22,673 nucleotides of DNA from Candidatus Saccharibacteria bacterium UBA1932 (GTDB taxonomy: Bacteria > Patescibacteriota > Saccharimonadia > Saccharimonadales > Saccharimonadaceae), in NCBI GenBank assembly GCA_002337095.1, contig DDFI01000002.1, positions 1 to 22,673 on the forward strand, given 5' to 3'. A program made the position numbers and the translations under genes. The notes under the pieces were generated by a model, which was given only the letters and a program-made list of their open reading frames with translations, was not told the origin of the DNA and did not search any database. Within the stretch, counting starts at the first letter, position 1. Each line of letters opens with the position of its first letter. Shown here piece by piece: positions 16,114-22,267 of the stretch.

Positions 16114-17028
16114 CTATTCTTCGCTATGAAATCGTTCGTATACTTCCTTTAGGTGTTGGTCGGTAACGTGGGTGTAGATCTGTGTCGTACTGATATTGCT
16201 ATGGCCCAGCATCGTCTGTACGCTGCGTAGATCTGCGCCATTCATAAGCAAATCTGTCGCAAAACTGTGGCGCATGGTATGCGGGCTGACGTGTTTTGTG
16301 ATTCCCGCTAGTCGTGCATATTTGTTGATGATTCTCTGGACACTCCGCGAGGTCAATCGCCGATAATCACCACTGTTTCCCACGTGGTTATTGCGGCTGT
16401 AGTTAAGGAATAGCGGCGGTAGGTTATCCATGCGTTTTGCCAGGTATTCCTCTACATGCTCAGCGGTTTGCGTGTCGATGAACACCGGGCGGTCTTTCTG
16501 CCCCTTGCCGCGCACCATAAATTCTCGCCGCTTTGTATTAATGTGATCACGATTTAGGCCTATTAATTCAGACACCCGCAATCCGCTCGAAAACAGTAGC
16601 TCGATGAGCGCTCGGTCACGAAGCACGATTTCGGTATCTATTGTCGGAATAACATCGATCATTCGCAGCACCTCTTCGTGCGATAGGAAGGTAACTTGTT
16701 TGCGAATGGTCTTTGGCAGCTCAATTTTCTCGGGGCCAATTACCGGCAAGTCGCGTCGAGACAAATAGCCCAAGAACCCACGCAGGGCGATCAAATGGTA
16801 GGCCTGGGTGATAGTAACCAGGCTGTCACCGTTGTCATTTGCATAACGATTGAGCCATAGTCGATACTTGCGAATAGTTTCTGTTGTAATATTCTCTACT
16901 TGAATGTCATTGGTAAATTCGACAAATCGCTCTAGGTACAGCCGATAATTCTGGGCCGTCTTGGCAGACCGCCCGCCCTCTACCTCTAGGTGTTCGATGT
17001 AGTCCATCAGTAGTTCGGACGTATACAT
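16114..17028 (-). CDS. Tyrosine recombinase, Xer family
   Basis: A 304-residue site-specific recombinase. The N-terminal SAM-like core-binding domain covers about residues 1-90. The catalytic domain has all active-site residues: R151 (SGLRVSE), K175 (GKGQKDR), H250 and R253 (HTMRHS), H276 (GHSN) and nucleophile Y285 (IYTHV). Length and sequence fit the XerC/XerD/XerA chromosome dimer resolvase. The place beside housekeeping ndk, outside the island repeats, supports a host function. A chromosomal dif site is not visible in the window. A -10-like TATGCT sits six bases before the ATG, suggesting leaderless expression. Confidence 0.9.
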   Translation of the reverse strand: MYTSELLMDYIEHLEVEGGRSAKTAQNYRLYLERFVEFTNDIQVENITTETIRKYRLWLNRYANDNGDSLVTITQAYHLIALRGFLGYLSRRDLPVIGPEKIELPKTIRKQVTFLSHEEVLRMIDVIPTIDTEIVLRDRALIELLFSSGLRVSELIGLNRDHINTKRREFMVRGKGQKDRPVFIDTQTAEHVEEYLAKRMDNLPPLFLNYSRNNHVGNSGDYRRLTSRSVQRIINKYARLAGITKHVSPHTMRHSFATDLLMNGADLRSVQTMLGHSNISTTQIYTHVTDQHLKEVYERFHSEE

Positions 17029-17034
17029 GTCCTT

Positions 17035-17040
17035 AGCATA
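17035..17040 (-). promoter_or_regulatory. -10 box for leaderless xer
   Basis: TATGCT on the minus strand ends six bases before the ATG at 17028, exactly the spacing seen at pilD and the 133-residue cargo gene. AAGGAC in between could instead act as a weak ribosome binding site if transcription starts further upstream. Confidence 0.4.
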
Positions 17041-17104
17041 GCTGATTTTGTCGCGAAACGGTAGCTGTTGGGGCTGGCCCGTCGTATTTGCGGCCGGCCT
17101 TTGC

Positions 17105-17110
17105 TACAAT
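17105..17110 (+). promoter_or_regulatory. -10 box for ndk
   Basis: TACAAT preceded by TGC (extended -10), 44 bases before the ndk ATG. No good -35 is seen at 17 bases. Unlike its neighbours, ndk would have a leader with a normal ribosome binding site. Confidence 0.5.
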
Positions 17111-17154
17111 GGAAACAGCCAAGCATTAACGCCGCATACGGCAGGGAACTAGCC

Positions 17155-17664
17155 ATGACTTCAAAAAATGTTCAAAAAACTCTAGTAGTGTTTAAGCCCG
17201 ATGCGGTGCAGCGTGGGATTGTAGGCGAGATCTTGTCTCGATTTGAGCGTGTTGGCCTCAAAATTGTTGCGACAAAGATGATCGCGCCTAGCCGCGATCA
17301 CTACCACAAGCATTACGAAGAAATTGGCAAGATGATCACCCGTCGTGGCGAGCATGCCTTTAGTATGACGCTTGATTTTATGATGCAGGGACCAGTCATC
17401 GCTATGGTCTTCGAGGGCGTAGAGGCGGTGGCGTTGGTTCGCAAGATTATCGGCCCAACCGAGCCCAAGAGTGCCGACATGGGGACGATCCGCGGCGACT
17501 TTTCTCATATGAGCTTTGGCTATGCGGACGAGGAATCAATCGGCGTGCCTAATTTGATCCATGCCAGCGGCGACCCCGATGAGGCCGAGCAAGAGATCGC
17601 GCACTGGTTTGCGGACACCGAGATCTACGAATACCAGGCTCTGCACGAAAAATACACGCGTTGA
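17155..17664 (+). CDS. ndk: Nucleoside diphosphate kinase
   Basis: A 169-residue cytoplasmic enzyme that transfers the gamma phosphate from ATP to other NDPs through a phosphohistidine. TLVVFKPDAVQRG opens the fold. The nucleotide-binding segment is IGPTEPKSADMGTIRGD, and the active site is NLIHASGD with H136. Compared with the usual HxSDS the enzyme reads HASGDPDEAEQEI, a small shift after the catalytic histidine. There are about 15-25 extra residues compared with a standard 140-150 residue enzyme. Start ATG 17155 follows GCAGGGA. In a nucleotide-scavenging Patescibacterium this enzyme balances the NTP pools. Confidence 0.93.
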   Translation: MTSKNVQKTLVVFKPDAVQRGIVGEILSRFERVGLKIVATKMIAPSRDHYHKHYEEIGKMITRRGEHAFSMTLDFMMQGPVIAMVFEGVEAVALVRKIIGPTEPKSADMGTIRGDFSHMSFGYADEESIGVPNLIHASGDPDEAEQEIAHWFADTEIYEYQALHEKYTR

Positions 17665-17704
17665 GTGACGCATAGTGATAACGCTATCCCCGGAGGTCTG
17701 GCGC

Positions 17705-19396
17705 TCAGGGGTGCTTACAGTTACAATAGGAAGTGTCGCCCCGGTAGCTCAATTGGATAGAGCTGTTCCGTCCTAAGGAAAGGGTTGCAGGTTCGACTCC
17801 TGCCCGGGGTACCAAAATGGAACTTTCCGAGATTTGGTCGCCCGCCAGGGCGGCTTTTTCTCTGGCGGCGCGCAACGCCTGCCAGTGCGGTTTCAGGGGG
17901 GAATTGGGAAATTGGTCGTCGCGTGCGACGACTTCCTTATTTTGCATTTTGAGGTTCGACCCGAAGATTTCGAGTAATAGCGACTTTTTCGCTAGTAAAT
18001 CATCACTTTTTGCGATTTTACAGATAGAAACGGCTCGCTCAAACCACGCGGTCATAGGTCCGACCCACGTCAAAACGCCCACTGTCGCTTGCTCTATTTT
18101 TTCTTCTAGCCGTTTCTTCTGTCCGAGGATTTCGGCGCGCTTAACTTGGTAGAGTTCGCGTTCAATATCGCCCTCTAGGTAGCCGTCAAGCAAGCGCTGG
18201 AGCTTGTCCGACAACTGCGCGATACTTTGCTTGTCTTTGCCAGTCGCGCGCACAAAGTCCGCTTTTTCGCTTGCCTCGTCGTTGCGCATAAGTTCGCGCA
18301 GTTTGTCCGCCCACGCAGTGGGCATAGCAAAACCGCTCAAAAGCTCGGTTAATTGCTTGTCTAGTTCCTCGGCGCGAATATGCGGCTCGCGGCACACCAC
18401 CGTTTTGCTTTTGCGAGTACATCGGTAGTACGTATAGACGTGTACGTTGCCGTTCTTCTGCCGCTTTATGCGTGTTTCTGCGGTAAACATCATACCGCAC
18501 GAGCAATAGACAAGACCGCATAGCGGTTTTGGCTCATTTTTCGCTTTGCGTTGCGGCTTGCCGCGACGCTCTAGTGCTGTTTGCACTTGGTCGAATAGTC
18601 GTTTTGACACAATACCTTTGTGGCTGCCCTCGTACGCCTCGCCCACATAGCGAAAATGTCCATAGTAAAACGGATTATTCAGTATACGAGTAACCCGATT
18701 TCTTGAATACGGCTTACCACCAGCTTTGCGCTCGCCGCCGACCTTGCGGCTTTTTGTTTTTATGCCTTTGGCATACAAAAAGTCGGCAATTTCGTCCAGT
18801 CGTTTATCGCCGCGAGCGTACAGCTCGAACGCCTCGCGGACGATCGGCGCAAGCCGTTTGTCCACTTTTGCCGTTTTAGTGCGCACATCGTTGATATAGC
18901 CGACAGGCACAACGCCTGGCATTTCGCCGCGCCGCACTTTCTCGCGCAGCCCTCGCTTGGTATTGAGTGATAGATTATCTACATACTGTTTAGAGCTGTT
19001 AAACTCATTTGCCAGCATGTACTTGCCCTGCGGCGTATTCTCGAACCAAAAATGTGGGAACTTTAAGTCAAGCAGTACATGCTCATCGAGCATGTAAATA
19101 ATCTTGCCGCTATCTACCGAGTTGCGCGATAATCTGTCAGGCAACCATGCAAGTATGCCGTTCGCCTCGCCAGCCTCGATACACTCCAGCATTTTGTTAA
19201 ACTTTTTGCGCCCTGGCTTTTTTGCCGTTTGTTTTTCTATGATGACATCGACAGTGTATATGCCCATGCGCGCCGCATATTCTTTCAGCTCCGCTATCTG
19301 CGCCGCGATAGATAATACCTGCTTGTCCTCTACGTCCGTAGACTTACGAACGTACAAAAAATATACCAGCGGTATATTTGCTAGTAGTTCTTTCAT
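17705..19396 (-). CDS. Large serine recombinase (integrase) of the island
   Basis: A 563-residue site-specific recombinase. The resolvase domain (about 8-155) has the nucleophile S19 in YVRKSTD and the DRLSRN region. A recombinase domain follows (PGVVPVGYIND...), then a zinc-ribbon segment with CGLVYCSCG and YRC...VVC, and a coiled-coil (about 430-500). The start at 19396 is fixed by AAGGAGGG nine bases upstream. About the last 37 residues (from VPRAGVEPATLSLG on) are the antisense translation of tRNA-Arg plus 33 further bases. The gene therefore runs out of the element and takes its stop from host DNA. This is the likely enzyme that inserted the island. Serine integrases seldom target tRNA genes, which makes the arrangement notable. 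Expression is probably gated by the structured leader at 19415-19528. Confidence 0.9.
   Translation of the reverse strand: MKELLANIPLVYFLYVRKSTDVEDKQVLSIAAQIAELKEYAARMGIYTVDVIIEKQTAKKPGRKKFNKMLECIEAGEANGILAWLPDRLSRNSVDSGKIIYMLDEHVLLDLKFPHFWFENTPQGKYMLANEFNSSKQYVDNLSLNTKRGLREKVRRGEMPGVVPVGYINDVRTKTAKVDKRLAPIVREAFELYARGDKRLDEIADFLYAKGIKTKSRKVGGERKAGGKPYSRNRVTRILNNPFYYGHFRYVGEAYEGSHKGIVSKRLFDQVQTALERRGKPQRKAKNEPKPLCGLVYCSCGMMFTAETRIKRQKNGNVHVYTYYRCTRKSKTVVCREPHIRAEELDKQLTELLSGFAMPTAWADKLRELMRNDEASEKADFVRATGKDKQSIAQLSDKLQRLLDGYLEGDIERELYQVKRAEILGQKKRLEEKIEQATVGVLTWVGPMTAWFERAVSICKIAKSDDLLAKKSLLLEIFGSNLKMQNKEVVARDDQFPNSPLKPHWQALRAAREKAALAGDQISESSILVPRAGVEPATLSLGRNSSIQLSYRGDTSYCNCKHP
17722..17727 (+). 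promoter_or_regulatory. -10 box for tRNA-Arg
   Basis: TACAAT ends ten bases before the mature tRNA 5' end, the right distance for a short precursor leader. No clear -35 is seen. Confidence 0.5.
17738..17814 (+). tRNA. tRNA-Arg (anticodon CCU)
   Basis: A cloverleaf of 77 bases with encoded CCA. The acceptor is GCCCCGG pairing with CCGGGGT (the first pair is G-U), then the D arm GCTC...GAGC. The anticodon loop GTCCTAA gives CCT at 34-36. The T arm is GCAGG-TTCGACT-CCTGC, then A and CCA at 17812-17814. The anticodon stem is only 4 good pairs with a G-A closing mismatch. CCU reads AGG arginine codons. The 3' ACCA is also the first four bases of the island's terminal repeat, so this tRNA is the integration target. 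Confidence 0.93.
17811..17902 (+). repeat. Inverted repeat A, left copy (att-associated)
   Basis: A 92-bp segment starting with the tRNA ACCA and covering the 3' coding end of the serine recombinase. Its reverse complement is at 19621-19712 with a single visible mismatch. It contains an internal stem, GCCCGCCAGGGCGGC. It marks the junction between tRNA and island. Confidence 0.9.
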
Positions 19397-19414
19397 AGTT
19401 GCCCTCCTTAACTC

Positions 19415-19471
19415 AAAAAGCCGTCTTGGTGCAACACAATTCGGAAAAGACCAAACTGTTCCAAGACGGCT
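19415..19471 (-). terminator. Terminator-like hairpin in the recombinase leader
   Basis: On the minus strand AGCCGTCTTGG (19471-19461) pairs with CCAAGACGGCT (19429-19419), followed by TTTT, just 19 bases before the recombinase ATG. The 31-base loop contains one arm of a second, longer inverted repeat whose partner is upstream at 19496-19517 (13 perfect pairs plus 5 more across a bulge). The interleaved order means the two helices compete or form a pseudoknot, a typical layout for regulated readthrough. Confidence 0.65.
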
Positions 19472-19517
19472 ATTTGAGCCAAAAAATATAGCCTCTTCCG
19501 ATTGAATTGTGTTGCAC
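19470..19517 (-). CDS. Possible 15-residue leader peptide before the recombinase
   Basis: A GTG-initiated frame of 15 codons begins five bases after the -10 box and ends with TAG overlapping the first arm of the terminator hairpin. A ribosome at its stop would cover that arm. Its start overlaps the long inverted-repeat arm. No Shine-Dalgarno is present, so it would need leaderless initiation on GTG. The frame could be chance; confidence is low. Confidence 0.25.
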   Translation of the reverse strand: MQHNSIGRGYIFWLK

Positions 19518-19522
19518 TTACT

Positions 19523-19528
19523 ATTATA
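19523..19528 (-). promoter_or_regulatory. -10 box for the serine recombinase
   Basis: TATAAT on the minus strand preceded by TGT (extended -10), with transcription expected to start near 19516. The resulting leader of about 120 bases contains the interleaved inverted repeats. No good -35 is visible. Confidence 0.6.
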
Positions 19529-19578
19529 CACGACATGCCACGATGCGAGGACGCGGAGCGTGTCGACAACTGCCGACC

Positions 19579-19608
19579 AAAACAAAAAGAACCATGCCGC
19601 AGGCATGG
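19579..19608 (-). terminator. Minus-strand terminator downstream of the cargo operon
   Basis: On the minus strand CCATGCC-TGC-GGCATGG (19608-19592) is followed by TTCTTTTTGTTTT. It would stop transcripts arriving from the cargo operon and repeat X before the recombinase promoter. Confidence 0.7.
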
Positions 19609-19611
19609 CAA

Positions 19612-19758
19612 TTTCTTATCTCCCCCCTGAAATCGCACTGGCAGGCGTTGCGCGCCGCCAGAGAAAAAGCCGCCCTGGCGGGCGACCAAATCTCGGAAAG
19701 TTCCATTTTGGTGGCTCTGTATTCCAAAGCTCGAACCCATTTTAGCACAAAATGCTAA
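19612..19758 (+). pseudogene. 3' remnant of a second serine recombinase copy
   Basis: The plus-strand frame through repeat A (19621-19712) gives SPLKSHWQALRAAREKAA and onward to SESSILV. This matches the C-terminal region of the intact recombinase (SPLKPHWQALRAAREKAA) with one visible amino acid change, P to S. It then continues ALYSKARTHFSTKC to a stop in repeat X. The upstream part of a recombinase is absent, so this is a fragment left by an earlier insertion or rearrangement, or an alternative 3' end usable after inversion. Confidence 0.65.
19621..19712 (-). repeat. Inverted repeat A, right copy
   Basis: Reverse complement of 17811-17902 over 92 bp, with one visible mismatch (AAATCGC here, AAACCGC in the reverse complement of the left copy). 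The last five bases, TTGGT, are shared with the start of repeat X. Together the two copies enclose the recombinase gene. Confidence 0.9.
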
Positions 19759-19879
19759 CTCTGAGCCGCGCCGCCTGTCCAGCGGAGCTGGACGCGCCCC
19801 ACCAGCCGCCCCCTTTGCTTTTTTCTGAGATTTCCCCCCGCCGAATTTCTTTTTTAGCTGAAAAGGGTTGGCTGGTGGT
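19708..19879 (-). repeat. 172-bp inverted repeat X, left copy
   Basis: Exact reverse complement, as far as I can read base by base, of 22482-22653. It contains the small hairpin GTCCAGC-TCC-GCTGGAC, the hairpin TTAGCA-TTTTG-TGCTAA, a TGTGCTAAAAT promoter-like box pointing outward (toward the recombinase), and an end reading GAGCCACCAA. It flanks the cargo operon. Confidence 0.92.
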
Positions 19880-19906
19880 GGCGCTGTCGCTTTAGCGACT
19901 GCAACA

Positions 19907-20542
19907 TTATTTCTTGAAAGCGTACAGTGAGAAAGAGCCACCAAACTCTTCCCATGCCTGATTGAGCAATTCCCACGACACTTTTTGATTTGCTTTGTTG
20001 CTATTCATACCGTCTGGATTGTGAATGATTACTTCACTATCATCATAGCCAACAACTAAAATTGAGTGTCCGTTGTAGCCTTTCAGACCAGCAAGCGGGC
20101 GATCATTGACTTCTAGCCTTACTAACCAGCCGTCATCTATAAAATGGCGAATATCATCATCTGTTGCTGGTCGTCTTTCCAGCGGTAAGCCTAAATCTAT
20201 ATATTCCTTTATTCTTGTTGCTTCAAGTTTCAAATCAGTGTGTTTTAGCTGGTAGTCTAATGCCTCTTTGTCCAAGATTGACGACAGGTATTTTGCAGGG
20301 TCATCTGCAAACGCTTCGTGGTTAAAGTCCTCTATCTGGTGTACCTGAAAGCCAAGTTTATGTAGGGCTAGTAATGATTGAGCTTGCCAAGTGCCACGCC
20401 CCTCAACATAACCGCAGAGTTTGTCCAGTTCGTCCATTGTGTATTTCTTTTCGGGCATAAAATAGGCAAGTATCATGCCGGTAGTGGCGTTGACGCAGCG
20501 GTTGTCTGGATTGGCTATAAAGGGAACGTCAAGGACTTTCAT
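19907..20542 (-). CDS. C39-like cysteine peptidase family protein
   Basis: A 211-residue protein with the C39-like/papain-like layout: a Cys near the N-terminus (C16 in NPDNRCVNATTG), then H159 in GHSILVVGYDD and N175/D177 in HNPDG. It matches the Peptidase_C39_2 type, whose members are often stand-alone and of unknown substrate. The region before Cys lacks the usual CGP (here RCVNAT), so catalytic competence is plausible but not certain. There is no signal peptide or transmembrane segment, so it is cytoplasmic. Its ATG follows the stop of the upstream gene directly (TAA then ATG), so the two are translationally coupled. The next element downstream is repeat X. Confidence 0.75.
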   Translation of the reverse strand: MKVLDVPFIANPDNRCVNATTGMILAYFMPEKKYTMDELDKLCGYVEGRGTWQAQSLLALHKLGFQVHQIEDFNHEAFADDPAKYLSSILDKEALDYQLKHTDLKLEATRIKEYIDLGLPLERRPATDDDIRHFIDDGWLVRLEVNDRPLAGLKGYNGHSILVVGYDDSEVIIHNPDGMNSNKANQKVSWELLNQAWEEFGGSFSLYAFKK

Positions 20543-20944
20543 TTATCGTTCTCGTTGTTTCAAATGCGGCGAAAAGTCCACTTGGTAATCAGGAATACCG
20601 ATAGATATGCCATAGGCAGTCGCTTCATCGTATTGCTTTTTATTTGTTCGGTCTGTGATATGAAAAACTTTGCTAGCATAAACCACATAATGTTCAGTTT
20701 CGGTCTTAAAATCTGCGTACCAGTCATGATTTTTATCGAGTGCTTCACTAATTTTCTTGGCAACTTCACTAGCTTTATCAGCTGGTATCTCAACTGTGTG
20801 CATTGTCCATTGCCTGACCCACGGCGTGTTGTGCTTTTCGGTAACTGGTTCAACTTTGGTTGAGATGATGTTTACATCATTCAAAACGGAGTTGTCGGTC
20901 AAACTTTCCTCGATGATTACGCCGTTAAAGTCGCTAGTTTTCAT
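20543..20944 (-). CDS. Conserved hypothetical protein of the cargo operon
   Basis: A 133-residue soluble acidic protein with no signal or membrane segment. Its second half carries a recognisable core (DKNHDWYADFKTETEHYVVY, then KVFHIT and ISIGIPDYQVDF) that I have seen in small uncharacterised proteins of mobile regions. I cannot assign a function or a domain number. It lies 34 bases after the synthetase stop and is coupled to the peptidase gene by an adjacent stop/start. There is no Shine-Dalgarno, but TATAAT lies six bases before the ATG, so the gene may also be expressed alone from a leaderless transcript. Confidence 0.75.
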   Translation of the reverse strand: MKTSDFNGVIIEESLTDNSVLNDVNIISTKVEPVTEKHNTPWVRQWTMHTVEIPADKASEVAKKISEALDKNHDWYADFKTETEHYVVYASKVFHITDRTNKKQYDEATAYGISIGIPDYQVDFSPHLKQRER

Positions 20945-20950
20945 AGCTTA

Positions 20951-20956
20951 ATTATA
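20951..20956 (-). promoter_or_regulatory. Internal leaderless -10 box in the cargo operon
   Basis: TATAAT on the minus strand with exactly six bases before the ATG at 20944, placing the expected transcription start on the A of ATG. The -35 region is poor. It would uncouple the last two cargo genes from the Phe attenuator. Confidence 0.45.
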
Positions 20957-20978
20957 ACTCAAGTACGGCAGCAGTTAT

Positions 20979-22112
20979 CTAAAGATATCCGCCAGTTCCA
21001 TAATTTATTTTCTTGTAAATATCATCATAGATGTGGTTTGCCTCTTTGTTTTCAAGTGTTCGTTCAAGATGTCGCAGGGTTATGCGTACCAAAACATTTT
21101 TCTGGTCGCTTGCGATTCCTAAACGCTCTTGTATTTTTAGCGGCAAATCTTTATAAGCGGTTTCGCTCAGTATTTCCACGCTTTCTAGTATGTTCTGCTT
21201 GTCGCCTAAAGCCTCGCGAATATCCTCGTTTATATCTTCCTCAACATAGCCAGCAGGTACACTATACGACATATCTCGCTGTATGGCTGGCTGGCTCGAC
21301 ACTTCGTGGTATTTCTCTAGGTCTTTCATTTGTGCGGCAATCTTGGGATTGGTGGAGCGCAAATAGCGCACATCGGGAATATCTTTTAAGGTCATGACGA
21401 GCCTATCTAGCCCCATGCCTAACGCCCAGCCGGAGTATTCCTCTGGGTCAAGCCCAGCATTTGCCAAAATCTGGTCGTTGACGAGGCCGCACTCTAAAAT
21501 CTCAATATCTCTATCGCCTAAAACTGCATTTACTTCAATGCCTTGTGTGGTGTAGGGGTGCGGTGAGTCAATAATGCGCAGTTTCCAGCCAGGTGCGGCA
21601 GTATTTGCTACGCCTTTCACCACATCAAGTAAATCTTCTTTGACAATCGGCTTGTCTTTGCCAGTCTTAACAATGCGCCACATTTCGAGCATGTGGACTT
21701 GTCCGACGTGCTTCTTGTCGGTTACATCTCGCCGATACGCTAGACCAGGTAGTAAGATAACGACATCTTTCCAGTCGTTTTTGGTTGCGGCAAGCTCGCG
21801 CAAGATTGCCGGTATCTGCGCGGTGGTGTGCGTTCTGAGGATATGCTCATTATCTACATAGTGAGTGTACGTTGATGAGCGGCTAATGTTATCTGCACCA
21901 ATGAGCAAATTATCGTAATTATCGGCAACAGTTACGATAGGGTCTTTACGATACACCCGAACATCAGATTTCTTGTGCGCTTCGCGCATATAATCTGCAA
22001 CTCTTTCATAAAGCAGAGATATTGCATGTTGTTGCTTACTCTCTGTTAAGTCTGGGATTGCCAGATATTCGTTTAGTTTTTCTTTTGTTAGTGGTTGAAT
22101 ATACATTCTCAT
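20979..22112 (-). CDS. Single-chain phenylalanyl-tRNA synthetase, mitochondrial-type
   Basis: A 377-residue class II aminoacyl-tRNA synthetase-like protein. It has HTTAQIPAIL (95-104), motif 2 with YRRD (126-129) and HMLEMWRI (140-147), a PHPYTTQGIEV segment at the Phe pocket position (184-194), and motif 3 GMGLDRLVM (232-240). The C-terminus (about 273-377) is an FDX-ACB anticodon-binding domain: AIQRDMSY, then LVRITLRHLERTLENKE. This order, and the run DIPDVR after motif 3, match the monomeric mitochondrial PheRS, not the bacterial PheS/PheT pair. The start follows AAGGAG. The Phe leader attenuator upstream supports phenylalanine as substrate. The family EPS motif is replaced by TTQG, so specificity could be altered. 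It is the first gene of a cargo operon and could be a spare, inhibitor-resistant or specialised enzyme; the role is inferred. Confidence 0.85.
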   Translation of the reverse strand: MRMYIQPLTKEKLNEYLAIPDLTESKQQHAISLLYERVADYMREAHKKSDVRVYRKDPIVTVADNYDNLLIGADNISRSSTYTHYVDNEHILRTHTTAQIPAILRELAATKNDWKDVVILLPGLAYRRDVTDKKHVGQVHMLEMWRIVKTGKDKPIVKEDLLDVVKGVANTAAPGWKLRIIDSPHPYTTQGIEVNAVLGDRDIEILECGLVNDQILANAGLDPEEYSGWALGMGLDRLVMTLKDIPDVRYLRSTNPKIAAQMKDLEKYHEVSSQPAIQRDMSYSVPAGYVEEDINEDIREALGDKQNILESVEILSETAYKDLPLKIQERLGIASDQKNVLVRITLRHLERTLENKEANHIYDDIYKKINYGTGGYL

Positions 22113-22137
22113 AGTTTTCTCCTTATTTACTTAAATG

Positions 22138-22160
22138 AAAAAGCCCCCTTTCGGGGGCTT
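22138..22160 (-). terminator. Attenuator terminator (regions 3:4) before the PheRS-like gene
   Basis: On the minus strand AAGCCCCC (22160-22153), loop GAAA, GGGGGCTT (22148-22141) and a run of five T (22142-22138). The hairpin lies after the leader peptide stop and 25 bases before the synthetase ATG. Its 5' arm can pair instead with TCGGGGG (22211-22205) inside the leader coding region, which would prevent termination. Confidence 0.9.
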
Positions 22161-22222
22161 GGTTCTTGTTAGTTGCTGCTATTTATTTTGTAAAGCCAGC
22201 TAGACCCCCGAGAGAAGAGGTC
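22141..22222 (-). promoter_or_regulatory. Phe-responsive transcription attenuator
   Basis: Three mutually exclusive helices on the minus-strand transcript. 1:2 is GACCTC (22222-22217) with GGGGTC (22208-22203), starting one codon after the tandem Phe codons. 2:3 is TCGGGGG (22211-22205) with CCCCCGA (22157-22151). 3:4 is the terminator. A ribosome stalled on the Phe codons would cover region 1, free region 2 for 2:3 pairing and allow readthrough. Free movement would favour 3:4. The geometry is as in enterobacterial pheST attenuation; operation here is inferred. Confidence 0.75.
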
Positions 22223-22260
22223 ATAAAAAAGTTCTTAACTGACATTGAAATTGCTTTCAT
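22183..22260 (-). CDS. Phe leader peptide
   Basis: A 25-codon ORF with ATG at 22260 and TAA at 22183. It contains tandem Phe at positions 11-12 (NFF, both TTT) and one more Phe at 23 (GFTK). A promoter -10 ends seven bases before the ATG, so the transcript should begin at or one base before the start codon (leaderless). Its codons 13-19 overlap the alternative RNA arms, and the stop precedes a terminator and the synthetase gene. It is a cis-acting regulatory peptide; the product itself is probably unimportant. Confidence 0.75.
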   Translation of the reverse strand: MKAISMSVKNFFMTSSLGGLAGFTK

Positions 22261-22267
22261 ACTTCTT

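Noticed and set aside
4522..17664. Alternative genetic code with TGA as glycine
   Set aside because: TGA ends several complete genes at the expected family length (pilM, pilO-like, ndk), so it is a normal stop.
17811..17902. Tyrosine-integrase type att duplication of the tRNA 3' end
   Set aside because: The repeat shares only ACCA with the tRNA. The rest of the 92 bp is recombinase coding sequence, and the second copy is inverted, not direct.
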